IMG/VR virus record: IMGVR_UViG_3300042695_000731
Coordinates: 1-20,186 of that record
DNA: 20,186 nucleotides
DNA from: a virus
Strand: one strand, 5' to 3'
Shown here: positions 1 through 6,428 of the stretch, in pieces
Numbering within the stretch: position 1 is the stretch's first letter
How the letters are laid out: the number at the start of each line of letters is the position of its first letter
Notes under the pieces: generated by a model
Databases searched by the model: none
Told to the model about the DNA's origin: nothing
The model's input: only the letters and a program-made list of their open reading frames with translations
Program-made: the position numbers and the translations under genes

Positions 1-161
1 ATCTCGGCCATGCGCTCAAAATCGGCGTCGGTCTTCTTCTTCTTGGACGTCACCTGCTTCAGCTGCTTAGAGGCAGCGGACAGCGGGTTTGCGAGAGCTC
101 CATTGTGCATGATCAGAGGCGCGTCGCCTGTGATCCGATACGTCAACGTCTTCCAAGCCAT
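1..161 (-). CDS. Conserved phage protein of unknown function, 3' end cut by window edge
   Basis: The first 53 codons are visible, and the gene runs off the left edge. The N-terminus starts MAWKTLTYRITG and continues with APLIMHNG and a Lys-rich stretch (KKKKTDADFERMAE). I recall this pattern from a family of short-annotated phage proteins that sit beside early recombination genes, but I know no function for them. The ATG at 161 is preceded by an AAAGGA ribosome site with about 9 bases of spacing, the same style used by the other early genes. The start lies inside the 3' part of the HNH gene, giving a 95-base overlap in a different frame. It is probably the next cistron of the leftward early operon. 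Confidence 0.7.
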   Translation of the reverse strand, partial: MAWKTLTYRITGDAPLIMHNGALANPLSAASKQLKQVTSKKKKTDADFERMAE

Positions 162-474
162 AGAACACATCCTTTCGTGATGTAAACCCTTTAGAAACAC
201 AACCAACAGTTACCGGCTGACCGTCGTAACGACGGAACCGGATTACGCTCGTGACCGCTTCGTGGCACTGACAGCAAAGCGTTATCAAGTCGCGTTGCAC
301 GTCCTCTTTCATAAAGCGTTCGTATGTTTTGTGATGCACTTCAAGCCTCCACAGTGATCCGTCGTGAAGGCACGTCTGGCACTGGTGGCCGTCAATCTCA
401 AGCCGCTCCTGCCGCTTGCACAACCAGGCGTGGCTTCCGATGTATCTCTCGTAGTTCTGTTCGTGCGGCCTCAT
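67..474 (-). CDS. HNH endonuclease family protein
   Basis: This predicted small HNH nuclease has 135 residues from the chosen start. A zinc-knuckle pair CQTC is followed by LEVHHKTYERF (the HH of the HNH core) and a second pair CCQCHEAV. This is the C-x2-C, HH, C-x2-CH layout of phage HNH proteins. I chose the ATG at 474, not the in-frame ATG at 486, because it overlaps the TGA of the upstream winged-helix gene as ATGA and has GGAGGG just before it. The HNH core ends near residue 75. The rest of the protein has no recognisable motif, and its last 32 codons overlap the next gene. Phage HNH proteins can serve in packaging, recombination or homing, and the early position here argues against the usual terminase-linked role. 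Cleavage activity is inferred from family only. Confidence 0.8.
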   Translation of the reverse strand: MRPHEQNYERYIGSHAWLCKRQERLEIDGHQCQTCLHDGSLWRLEVHHKTYERFMKEDVQRDLITLCCQCHEAVTSVIRFRRYDGQPVTVGCVSKGFTSRKDVFYGLEDVDVSDHRRRASDHAQWSSRKPAVRCL

Positions 475-782
475 GCCACCCTCCATTCCCTCTCGCCCCG
501 TCCACTCGCACTCGCCACAAGCCGTCCCGTCTCAACGATCCTCCCAGCCCGTGCAAGCTCACCGAGTCGCTTGTTGACTTGGTGCCCCAGCAGCCCACAT
601 CGAGCAGCGATGCCTGACGCCCCGGCTGGGCCGTGCGACAGCGACTCAAGGATCGCCGCGTGGTGCTCGCCCTGGAACGTCTTGACGCTTGCGGCTGCGG
701 CCTTGCTCGTCACCGGATCGGTGCGGCGAAACAGCGGCAGCGTGTCTTCGATGTCTGGCGTGATGTAGTGGGGGCGGGTCAT
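471..782 (-). CDS. Winged helix-turn-helix phage protein
   Basis: This 103-residue protein has an N-terminal phage signature, DPVTSKAAAASV, followed by a helix that ends in a QGEHHAAIL-type segment. Then comes a winged-helix-like region (GASGIAARCG, HQVNKRLGELARAGRIVETG) and an RxxxG-type wing near the C-terminus. I recognise this arrangement from many small phage early proteins that resemble the C-terminal domain of replication or regulatory wHTH proteins. It is translationally coupled on both sides: its ATG overlaps the methyltransferase TGA region at 779-782, and its TGA overlaps the HNH ATG at 471-474. It probably binds DNA. The target cannot be read from the sequence. Confidence 0.75.
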   Translation of the reverse strand: MTRPHYITPDIEDTLPLFRRTDPVTSKAAAASVKTFQGEHHAAILESLSHGPAGASGIAARCGLLGHQVNKRLGELARAGRIVETGRLVASASGRGEREWRVA

Positions 783-1675
783 GCAACAGCCTCCGGTGCA
801 TCAAACAGCGTCCTGCTGTTCGCCTGGTGCGTCCGCTCTGCCTTCGCCAGATTCTTCAATGCCTGAGCGTGGTACTCGGGCTTCAGTTCGCAGCCGTAGA
901 AGCGGCGGCCTTGCTGCAGCGACACGTATCCCTCGCTGCCTATGCCGGTGAACGGCGAGAACACCACCTCACCGGGATTGCTGTACAGCCTGACGAGCCT
1001 GTCAATGACATCCAGCTGAAGCGGGCAGATGTGCTTCGTGTCCTCTTCGCTGCGTGCCTCTTTGACGTTCAGCGTGTTTGTCTCGCGGATGTCGCTCCAG
1101 CAGCATTCAGCCCAGTCAATCCACTCGTTGCGTGAAACGTCGCCATCGGAGTCGATGGCTACTTCGTTCTCGCCCGGCGCACGGAACTTGATGAGGTAGT
1201 CGGGCAGGCATCCACGCTGCTTCGCCCTGTCGCTCTCCAAGCCAGCGAACTGCAACTCACGGCTGCGGGTGCGTATTGCCTGTGCCTGCGGATTCTTCCG
1301 CACCACCCAGTCATATTCGTAGACGAGCCCGGCACGCTCGCCGAGGCGGATGTTGAGTCCACGGTAGTCGTGCAGGCCGACTTCGCCGGAACGCTTGAGC
1401 CTCGGGATCTGCATGACGTGGACGACGACAGCCCGGCCAGGCTTCAGCACGCGGGCCAGCCCGCGAAAGAAGTAAGACAGGTGTATCTTGGCTTCGCCTT
1501 TCATGTTCTCGCTGTTGCCGATGTCCTCGGCCTTCGAGGTGTACGAGAACAGGCTCGGGAACGGCGGCGAGAAGACAGAGAAATCCACCGAATGCGGCGG
1601 CATTTCTTCCAGCATGTGCGGGATGCAGTCGCCATGATGAACGGCGTACTTCTGGTCAGTTGGTAGAAGATTCAT
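779..1675 (-). CDS. Site-specific DNA methyltransferase (SPPF type), orphan
   Basis: This 298-residue amino-methyltransferase would use S-adenosylmethionine to methylate an exocyclic amine of A or C in DNA. The catalytic motif IV is SPPF near residues 36-39. The SAM-binding motif I comes late, as SPFTGIGSEGY near residue 250, followed by FYGCELKPEY. This order (IV before I) is the beta-class layout. The SPP variant is more typical of N4-cytosine enzymes, but N6-adenine cannot be excluded. I chose the ATG at 1675 because AGGAGGA lies 8 to 9 bases upstream. The longer frame up to 1741 would add 22 residues that do not look like the family. It overlaps the end of the helicase gene by 20 bases. 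No matching restriction endonuclease is visible, so protection from host restriction or regulation is the likely role. Confidence 0.9.
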   Translation of the reverse strand: MNLLPTDQKYAVHHGDCIPHMLEEMPPHSVDFSVFSPPFPSLFSYTSKAEDIGNSENMKGEAKIHLSYFFRGLARVLKPGRAVVVHVMQIPRLKRSGEVGLHDYRGLNIRLGERAGLVYEYDWVVRKNPQAQAIRTRSRELQFAGLESDRAKQRGCLPDYLIKFRAPGENEVAIDSDGDVSRNEWIDWAECCWSDIRETNTLNVKEARSEEDTKHICPLQLDVIDRLVRLYSNPGEVVFSPFTGIGSEGYVSLQQGRRFYGCELKPEYHAQALKNLAKAERTHQANSRTLFDAPEAVA

Positions 1676-3113
1676 GAAACATTTCCTCCTGCTCTCGGGT
1701 GTCGGCCTCGACGCGACGTGCCTTACGCAGCACGTTCTCAACCATCGGGCGTTCGATGTCGGTCACTGGGATATGCACGTTCAGCGGGCGAGTTGATCCA
1801 ACTCGGTTGGAACGCTTAACAGCCTGGTAATACTCCTCGTAGGAGTCCTGCAATCCGCTGAACACTTGCCGCGTGCAGATTTGCAGATTGAGTCCGAAGC
1901 CGAGAATCTTCGGCTTGGTGATGAGCACCTTGATTCGTCCAGCCTTGAACTCGTCAACGAGCCGCTGGCGTTCGTCCTGTGGCGTCTTGCCGTCGATGCT
2001 CGCAGCATCCGGCATCATCGCGGCGAGCATGTCCTGCTCGTCGTTGTAGCGGCACCAGATGATGGTGCTTTCAGTCGGCCACTCTCGCACCATGTCAACG
2101 ATGTACTGTGGCTTGATGCTGCTTTCGCACTTCGCCATACGCGAGAGCTTCGCCCTGGTGGTAATGCCGCCGAGTTGCGTGACAAACAGCTGCCCGGTGA
2201 TGGCTTGAACTGCTTTGTCCTGCTCGGCAGAAAGCCGCACGTCGTCAATGTGGACGTGAATGGGCGGGATGTTGTGGACGTTGTCGGCCCAGCCGTAGGT
2301 GCTCGGGTCAGTTAGAAAGATGCACCAGTGAGACAGTGCCTTGTAGAACGGCCTCAGTGCGTGCGGCTTGAGTTCCCATCGTTCCATCGTCTGCCCGCGA
2401 TTGATGAAGAACTTCGCGAGGAACGAATTGACGTTTGGGAAGGCGTCCAGAAACACGGCGTGATTCGCGTACTCAATGCGGTCATTGGGTGCCGGCGTGC
2501 CAGTCAGTGCCAGCTTCCATTCCACGCCTGCCCCGATGCGTAGGCACACCTGGCCCCATTTGCCGTAGTGACTCTTGAGCATCGACGACTCGTCGAGGAT
2601 GAGCCCGCCGAGGTTGCCGTCTGGCGTGTCGTCACGCAGTGCGTCGTAGTTCGTGATGCCGAGACGCCCGCCGGGCTTCTTCATCCACTTGGCGAGATCC
2701 TTGGCGGCTACCTGCTCGATGGGCAGCGTGTCGCCGTAAAACTTCTGAGCCTCGGCAATCGTCTGTGCCACCACCATGAGCGGCGACACAATCAGCACCG
2801 GCTTTTTCGGGCACGCCTCGCGGACGTGCCGAGCGAACTCCAACAGCATCAGCGTCTTGCCAAGCCCGCAGTCAGCGAAGATGGCGTATCGCTTCTTCTC
2901 TACTGCCGTGCGGACGATGTCGCGTTGGTAGTCAAACAGGCCAGGCCGAGGCTCGTAGGCTGACGTCTTTGCCTTCTTCGCCTTAACGCCGATGTCGCCT
3001 GCGTACTCGTCAGGGAACCACGCCATCCTGCCGTGAATCTCGTATCGCGGAAGCGACTTGATGCGGAGGAACTTGCGGTATGAGTCAATCGTGTCGTCAA
3101 GATAAATCTGCAC
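1656..3113 (-). CDS. SNF2/superfamily 2 phage helicase
   Basis: This 485-residue SF2 ATPase has two RecA-like lobes. Lobe 1 shows a Q-like motif FDYQRDIV near residue 60, Walker A DCGLGKT (81-87), motif Ia IVSPLMVV, Walker B LDES (173-176) and motif III LTGTP (203-207). Lobe 2 shows IIWCRYNDEQ, then ITKPKILGFGLNLQ, and motif VI QAVKRSNRVGS in place of the usual QxxGRxxR. It would use ATP to remodel duplex DNA during phage replication or recombination. I chose the GTG at 3113 because GGAAAGGG sits 6 bases upstream. The frame is open for a further 33 codons with a Cys-rich composition and no good start. It follows a roughly 160-base gap after the small gene ending at 3276 and leads into the methyltransferase gene. 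Confidence 0.9.
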   Translation of the reverse strand: MQIYLDDTIDSYRKFLRIKSLPRYEIHGRMAWFPDEYAGDIGVKAKKAKTSAYEPRPGLFDYQRDIVRTAVEKKRYAIFADCGLGKTLMLLEFARHVREACPKKPVLIVSPLMVVAQTIAEAQKFYGDTLPIEQVAAKDLAKWMKKPGGRLGITNYDALRDDTPDGNLGGLILDESSMLKSHYGKWGQVCLRIGAGVEWKLALTGTPAPNDRIEYANHAVFLDAFPNVNSFLAKFFINRGQTMERWELKPHALRPFYKALSHWCIFLTDPSTYGWADNVHNIPPIHVHIDDVRLSAEQDKAVQAITGQLFVTQLGGITTRAKLSRMAKCESSIKPQYIVDMVREWPTESTIIWCRYNDEQDMLAAMMPDAASIDGKTPQDERQRLVDEFKAGRIKVLITKPKILGFGLNLQICTRQVFSGLQDSYEEYYQAVKRSNRVGSTRPLNVHIPVTDIERPMVENVLRKARRVEADTREQEEMFHESSTN

Positions 3114-3275
3114 TGGGAACCCTTTCCTGTTGTGTATTGGCCCCGTCTCGTGGGGCATCCCGGCTGCGTTACCCGTTGGAGTCGGGCCGCAGCTGCGGCA
3201 GTTACTCGCCACCGATCCGCTGGGCGGCCAATGGTGCCTTGGATCGCAGCACCTACGGCAATGGCGTGCCGGTCG

Positions 3276-3518
3276 CTAAGTCCCTTCTCGATCTGCGTGG
3301 AAAATCTGCTCGTCTGTCATCCTGTGCGTGCGAGTCCCGAGCGGTGCCCGCAACGGCGGCAGGTTTTGCCACCGTTCCGATGCCGCTCGTCGTTCTGCCT
3401 CTTCCGCCTGGTACTGCGGGCTGTTGACTTCCTCGATGTCACGGTCAAGCCGGTCAATCAGTTGCCTGTGCCTGCGGTTCGCCGTCAGCCGGTCCTCGTC
3501 AGGTTCGTAGTCGTCCAT
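3276..3518 (-). CDS. Small charged protein of unknown function
   Basis: I do not recognise this 80-residue protein. It begins MDDYEPDED and is mostly a charged, probably helical segment (NRRHRQLIDRLDRDIEEVN, then QAEEAERRAASERW) with no membrane segment or Cys motif. The ribosome site GAGGAAAGG is 7 bases before the ATG, and the gene starts 14 bases after the stop of the DUF669-like gene, so it belongs to the same early operon. The frame after its TAG stays open into the helicase gene, but that stretch has no convincing start. The role is probably an accessory to the recombination cluster, from context only. Confidence 0.7.
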   Translation of the reverse strand: MDDYEPDEDRLTANRRHRQLIDRLDRDIEEVNSPQYQAEEAERRAASERWQNLPPLRAPLGTRTHRMTDEQIFHADREGT

Positions 3519-3532
3519 GACTGTGCCTTTCC

Positions 3533-4030
3533 TCAGAACGGGATGTCATCGGCACCAGCCGCAGCCTTGAACGTCGCCGCAGCCTTCTGCGGGAGCGTCT
3601 GACGCTTGGGTGCTGCCGGCTTGGCGACCAGCGGCACGTACTTCTTCACCACCGCCGACACGTTGCCAGACTTGGACGTGTAGTGAACGACCTCGACCGT
3701 CACTTCCCGTCCTTCGATGTCGCTGGGCACGACACGCAGCGTGTTGCCATCCGGCACGATGCCGAGAGCGTCGGCCAACTGCTTCGCCATCCACGGCAGA
3801 TGCTTCGGCAAGTCGTGGAAGACGAACTTGTGGTTGCCGACAGCCAGCCGCAGCTTCAGGCAGATGCCGTCAGGGTTGCTGGTCTCGTCCACCTTCCACT
3901 GATTCGGGCCTTCCTCGGCCTTCTTGATTACCGCCGTGTGCGTGCCGACCGGCACGATGGTTCGCTCCTCGGGCAGCGTCTTGTGAACGTCAGCCGGGAA
4001 GTCCTCGTCGATGTTCATGTCCCAATCCAT
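3533..4030 (-). CDS. DUF669-like protein with SSB-type acidic tail
   Basis: This 165-residue protein has a beta-rich body (VPVGTHTAVIKKAEEG, then ICLKLRLAVGNHKFVFHDLP and REVTVEVVHYTSKSG), a basic Ala/Lys linker, and a final DDIPF. That ending is the acidic-aromatic tip by which single-stranded DNA-binding proteins dock partner enzymes. The body and neighbourhood match my memory of DUF669 proteins, which lie next to Sak4-type ATPases in phages and are thought to bind single-stranded DNA. The ATG at 4030 follows GAAAGGA. The gene lies 18 bases downstream of the ATPase stop. The family call is moderate; the tail is seen directly. It could also be a phage SSB of another fold. Confidence 0.75.
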   Translation of the reverse strand: MDWDMNIDEDFPADVHKTLPEERTIVPVGTHTAVIKKAEEGPNQWKVDETSNPDGICLKLRLAVGNHKFVFHDLPKHLPWMAKQLADALGIVPDGNTLRVVPSDIEGREVTVEVVHYTSKSGNVSAVVKKYVPLVAKPAAPKRQTLPQKAAATFKAAAGADDIPF

Positions 4031-4048
4031 GAGCCTGCGTCCTTTCGC

Positions 4049-4924
4049 TTAGAGAGTGAGTCCGTTCCGCTTGTCCGTGATCGCTGCCGCCAGTTCCGTC
4101 GCTGTCGCCTGCGAGATCCGCCCCTCGGTCAACCGCTGGGCAATCCGCTGGTTCAGTCTGTCGAGCACGTCAACGCTGGTGGCGTCGCTGATCGCCTTCC
4201 TCGCACCGTCGATGACCGTCTGATCCTCGAGCGGCTTGCCGCCAGAGAGCCACTCGGCGATCCGCTCGCCGGTCTGGACGTTGATGGGCTTGGGATCGCC
4301 AGCGAACAGGCCCGTGCGGTCCTTGCTGACCGTCGCGTAGTGCCCGTCATGGATCAGGTCCAGGACGGTGGTGAACTCAAACTCCAGCCCGTCGCGGGCT
4401 TCCAGCTTCATCCCGAGTTTCGCCACCTTCTTCTTGCCGTGGTCGTCCACTTGGGCAGTCTCGGTCTTGCTGCGACCAGAGCAGATGACGTGGGCAGGCG
4501 ACCGCAACAACTTGTCCACGAACGCCCGCCAGCGTGGCGTGATGACGCTGAACGCCGACCACGTATTGCCACGAAACTGAGCCTTCGCAACGTCTTCGAG
4601 AAGCTCCAGGCATCCGCCCGAGCCGCTCCAGCAGTGCGTGACGCTGTCCACGATGATGACTTCGTAGCCAGCTTCTTCGGCTGCGGTGATCGCCTCGATG
4701 TACCGCTCTGGCGTGAACGGCGGGCGAAGGTCGATCACGTCGAAGTCGTGCAGGTGCTCGTAGAGATCGCTGCTGCCTTCCTCCGTGTCGATCACCATCG
4801 TCCTGCCGCCAAGCCCCTTGGCGATTTGCAGAGCGCCCCAAGTCTTTCCCGAGCCGCTCGGGCCTGTGAGAAGCAGCCGCAGCTTGGTTGCCGACCGCTT
4901 CGCCTTTCTGATCTGTACCGTCAT
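4049..4924 (-). CDS. Sak4-like RecA-fold AAA ATPase
   Basis: This 291-residue P-loop ATPase has Walker A GPSGSGKT at residues 21-28, an acidic VIDTEEGSS strand at 44-52, Walker B VIIVDS at 89-94 with a following THCW, and a motif ICSGRSKTE that fits the sensor region. This is the pattern of the AAA_24/Sak4 group, short RecA relatives that promote phage strand annealing with an SSB partner. The downstream gene is the likely partner. The ATG at 4924 follows GAAAGGA with 7-base spacing. The frame stays open upstream, and a GTG near 5023 with GGAAAGGAG only 3 bases away could add a 33-residue extension, which I consider less likely. About 140 bases separate it from the preceding gene. Confidence 0.85.
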   Translation of the reverse strand: MTVQIRKAKRSATKLRLLLTGPSGSGKTWGALQIAKGLGGRTMVIDTEEGSSDLYEHLHDFDVIDLRPPFTPERYIEAITAAEEAGYEVIIVDSVTHCWSGSGGCLELLEDVAKAQFRGNTWSAFSVITPRWRAFVDKLLRSPAHVICSGRSKTETAQVDDHGKKKVAKLGMKLEARDGLEFEFTTVLDLIHDGHYATVSKDRTGLFAGDPKPINVQTGERIAEWLSGGKPLEDQTVIDGARKAISDATSVDVLDRLNQRIAQRLTEGRISQATATELAAAITDKRNGLTL

Positions 4925-5067
4925 GTCCGTGTCCTTTCGTGTCTGTCCGTCCTGAAAAAGCCGCTTTCGCATCCTGCTAGGCGGCACGTATTTGCGTCCT
5001 TGCTGCTCCGGTTCCACCGGCTCCTTTCCGCCCGCCTGCGTCCTGCTGGCGAGCGTTCCTTGTGCGT

Positions 5068-5280
5068 TCAGTGCGTGATGTCCTTGGCCGGCACGGCGAG
5101 CCATGCGCCGCCGACGTCGATGGTCAGGCGGTCGCCGTCGATCCACTCGACGTGTCCAGACCACCTTCGCCCAGCCGACAAGCCAGAGACGAAGTCGCCT
5201 ACGGCGGGCGTCTGCTGCGTGCCGTAGGTCTCGGTCATGCCGGCGACGGCGGCGGCGTATTCGTTTGAGTGAGCGTCCAT
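5068..5280 (-). CDS. Small early protein, possibly SH3-like
   Basis: This 70-residue protein has an Ala-rich N-terminus, followed by GDFVSG, WSGHVEWIDGDRLTIDVGG and AWLAVPAKDI. The alternating strands and glycines suggest a small barrel (SH3- or KOW-like), but I do not recognise the family. Two ATGs lie close together. I chose the one at 5280 because AAAGGAG is a normal distance from it but directly abuts the ATG at 5289. It is the first gene after the P1 promoter at 5434-5461, with an unusually long leader of about 150 bases that contains an operator. It is probably the first product of the early leftward transcript. Confidence 0.75.
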   Translation of the reverse strand: MDAHSNEYAAAVAGMTETYGTQQTPAVGDFVSGLSAGRRWSGHVEWIDGDRLTIDVGGAWLAVPAKDITH

Positions 5281-5406
5281 GTGGGTCATCTCCTTTGGTT
5301 GTGGGGTGGAAGTGTACGGCTGAACAGTCGTCGGTCAAGCGTCCGAAAGTGCTGCAAAACAAGCTGTGGAGCGGTTTGTGTTTGTTGGAAATCTGTATAG
5401 TATTTG

Positions 5407-5422
5407 CTAACGACTGCGTTAG
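5407..5422. promoter_or_regulatory. Operator O1, CTAACG palindrome
   Basis: CTAACGACTGCGTTAG is a perfect 6+6 palindrome with a 4-base centre. It lies about +5 to +20 downstream of P1. Its centre is 30 bases from that of O2, close to three helical turns, which would suit cooperative binding. Confidence 0.65.
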
Positions 5423-5433
5423 TTGCGACGAGC

Positions 5434-5461
5434 AAGATAACGCCTGCGTTAGTTCTGTCAA
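5434..5461 (-). promoter_or_regulatory. Promoter P1, leftward early promoter
   Basis: Reading leftwards there is a -35 box TTGACA (5456-5461), a 16-base spacer and a -10-like TATCTT (5434-5439). The spacer is almost filled by operator O2. The predicted start is near 5427 and leads to the gene at 5068-5280 and the recombination operon. Confidence 0.55.
5437..5452. promoter_or_regulatory. Operator O2, CTAACG palindrome variant
   Basis: ATAACGCCTGCGTTAG lies between the -35 and -10 boxes of P1 and overlaps the -10 by three bases. One arm base differs from the consensus. Confidence 0.65.
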
Positions 5462-5694
5462 CGGAGAATGCTTAGGGCTGCGTCAGCAAGGTTGATTGCC
5501 GAACGTCCGAACTGGCGAAGCCGACCGGGCGGCTCCATCTGCGGCGGCATCTGCTGGGCAACGACCTGCGGCGCGAGAGCCTGGCGGTGTGCGATGTCGA
5601 TGGCGGCGATCTCGAATCGCGTCTCGACCAGCAACTCGGCACCGATGGTCATGCAGGCGATGACGAGAGCGGCTTTGAGTGTGTCGCGGAGCAT
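5458..5694 (-). CDS. Small membrane-anchored protein of unknown function
   Basis: This 78-residue protein has a hydrophobic N-terminal segment (LKAALVIACMTIGAELLV, about residues 6-23) that could be an uncleaved signal anchor. A helical region follows, then a Pro/Gln-rich stretch (QMPPQMEPPGRL) and an amphipathic end. Its ATG at 5694 is preceded by GGAAAGGA. The stop codon TGA lies inside the -35 box TTGACA of the next promoter. It lies downstream of the gene at 5752-6051 and probably shares its transcript from P2. I do not recognise a family. A superinfection-exclusion or host-interaction role would fit a lysogeny-region membrane peptide, but that is speculation. Confidence 0.65.
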   Translation of the reverse strand: MLRDTLKAALVIACMTIGAELLVETRFEIAAIDIAHRQALAPQVVAQQMPPQMEPPGRLRQFGRSAINLADAALSILR

Positions 5695-5751
5695 GGCGGA
5701 ATCCTTTCCGTGTGTTGCCCGCCGGCCCAGTTGCCGGCGGGCGTGGTGGTG

Positions 5752-6051
5752 TCAGAGAGCGGCGATGAACGCTTGACTGACTCCGCTGATGTTCATCGTG
5801 AAGCAGCCGTGCAGCATGGCCGAGTAGCCACCGACGCCCGAGCCGTCCGTGCCCCAGATGCTGCCGCCTCGGGCCGCGACCAGCGACAGGATGCCGTAAT
5901 ACTCGCCGTCCAGCTTGACGAACTCGTCGCGGCTGTTGGGCGTGAAGTGCTTGGTGATCGTGACGACGTTTTCACGGCTGCTGATCTTCCAACCAGCCTC
6001 GCGGGCTGCGGCGGCGAACTTGGCGGCGGCGGTCTTGGTCGAGGTCTTCAT
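5752..6051 (-). CDS. Conserved mobile-element protein of unknown function
   Basis: The chosen start gives 99 residues: a basic N-terminus with an amphipathic helix (AAAKFAAAAREAGW), then a compact domain with VVTITKHFTP, a GSIWGTDGSGVGG core and MNISGVSQAF at the end. The GSxWGTDG-GG motif with a final SG-S-xF resembles conserved hypothetical proteins I recall from actinobacterial phages and integrative elements, function unknown. The ATG at 6051 follows GGAGACGAA. The longer frame to 6096 lacks a site and begins in the promoter region. It is the first gene after P2 (6103-6131), whose spacer is filled by an operator palindrome, so it is probably under the same repressor as its neighbours. Confidence 0.75.
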   Translation of the reverse strand: MKTSTKTAAAKFAAAAREAGWKISSRENVVTITKHFTPNSRDEFVKLDGEYYGILSLVAARGGSIWGTDGSGVGGYSAMLHGCFTMNISGVSQAFIAAL

Positions 6052-6102
6052 CGTTTCGTCTCCGGTTCGTCGTCCGCGAGTCTCAATCGCTCGCATGGCA
6101 CC

Positions 6103-6131
6103 ATACTAGCGTTATCGTTAGTTGCTTGCAA
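6103..6131 (-). promoter_or_regulatory. Promoter P2 for the 99-residue protein gene
   Basis: Reading leftwards there is a -35 box TTGCAA (6126-6131), a 17-base spacer and a -10-like TAGTAT (6103-6108). Operator O3 fills the spacer and overlaps the -10 by three bases. Confidence 0.55.
6106..6121. promoter_or_regulatory. Operator O3, CTAACG palindrome variant
   Basis: CTAGCGTTATCGTTAG lies inside P2 at the same offset from the -10 box as O2 and O4. One arm base differs from the consensus, and the 4-base centre differs from the other three. Confidence 0.6.
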
Positions 6132-6172
6132 GGGGGGTGAGGAATTTTTTTCGGAATTCCTGAAAAGCCCCT
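6131..6172. other. Inverted repeat between the HTH gene stop and P2
   Basis: AGGGG pairs with CCCCT (6131-6135, 6168-6172), and GGAATT pairs with AATTCC (6141-6146, 6155-6160). The loop holds a run of seven T on the plus strand. It could attenuate read-through from the HTH gene, but it lacks a classic U tract in that direction. Confidence 0.3.
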
Positions 6173-6422
6173 ATTTCTTGCGGGTTTTCCGCTTTTTCGG
6201 GGTCGCTGGCTTGGCGTCCCGCCTGCCGACAGACCGGGTCGTCAGGGAGCTTTTGAGCGTCTCGACGTCGGTCTTGTGGATCAGCCAGGCTCGCTCGCCA
6301 GCCTTCCAGCCTTTTAGCCGACCGTCACCAAGCAGCAGGCGCACCCATCCATCGGTGCAGCCAGCTTGCTTTGCTGCCTCCGAGACGGTGAGCCACGATT
6401 CGTCGGGTGATGCCACAACCAT
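6171..6422 (-). CDS. Excisionase/MerR-type HTH protein, candidate repressor
   Basis: This 83-residue DNA-binding protein has an HTH_17-type domain at about residues 10-55 (SWLTVSEAAKQAGC, WVRLLLGDGRLKGWK, AWLIHKTDVETL). The layout is that of excisionases and MerR-like N-terminal domains. The tail is very basic (KPATPKKRKTRKK). The ATG at 6422 has no Shine-Dalgarno sequence and lies about 7 bases from the -10 box of P3, so the message may be leaderless. The operator palindrome at 6432-6447 lies inside P3, so the gene looks autoregulated. It is divergent from the integrase. It could be the repressor of the CTAACG regulon, an excisionase, or both. An effector domain is absent. Promoter geometry is seen; the identity of the binding protein is inferred. 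Confidence 0.8.
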   Translation of the reverse strand: MVVASPDESWLTVSEAAKQAGCTDGWVRLLLGDGRLKGWKAGERAWLIHKTDVETLKSSLTTRSVGRRDAKPATPKKRKTRKK

Positions 6423-6428
6423 GCCCCG

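Noticed and set aside
3114-3290. Open frame joining the small gene at 3276-3518 to the helicase, with a Cys-pair pattern, as a possible amber readthrough fusion
   Set aside because: The GTG at 3113 has a good ribosome site, TAG is also the normal stop of other genes here (for example at 6171 and 11955), and the intervening stretch has no start or convincing family match.
3683-5227. A 514-codon plus-strand open frame
   Set aside because: It lies opposite three well-supported minus-strand genes, is rich in Arg, Pro and Val with no motifs, and is a GC-rich antisense shadow.
4925-5461. Long N-terminal extension of the Sak4-like ATPase frame
   Set aside because: The upstream residues are Arg-rich and overlap the 70-residue gene in another frame; the ATG at 4924 has a normal ribosome site and the P-loop is then at the usual distance from the start.
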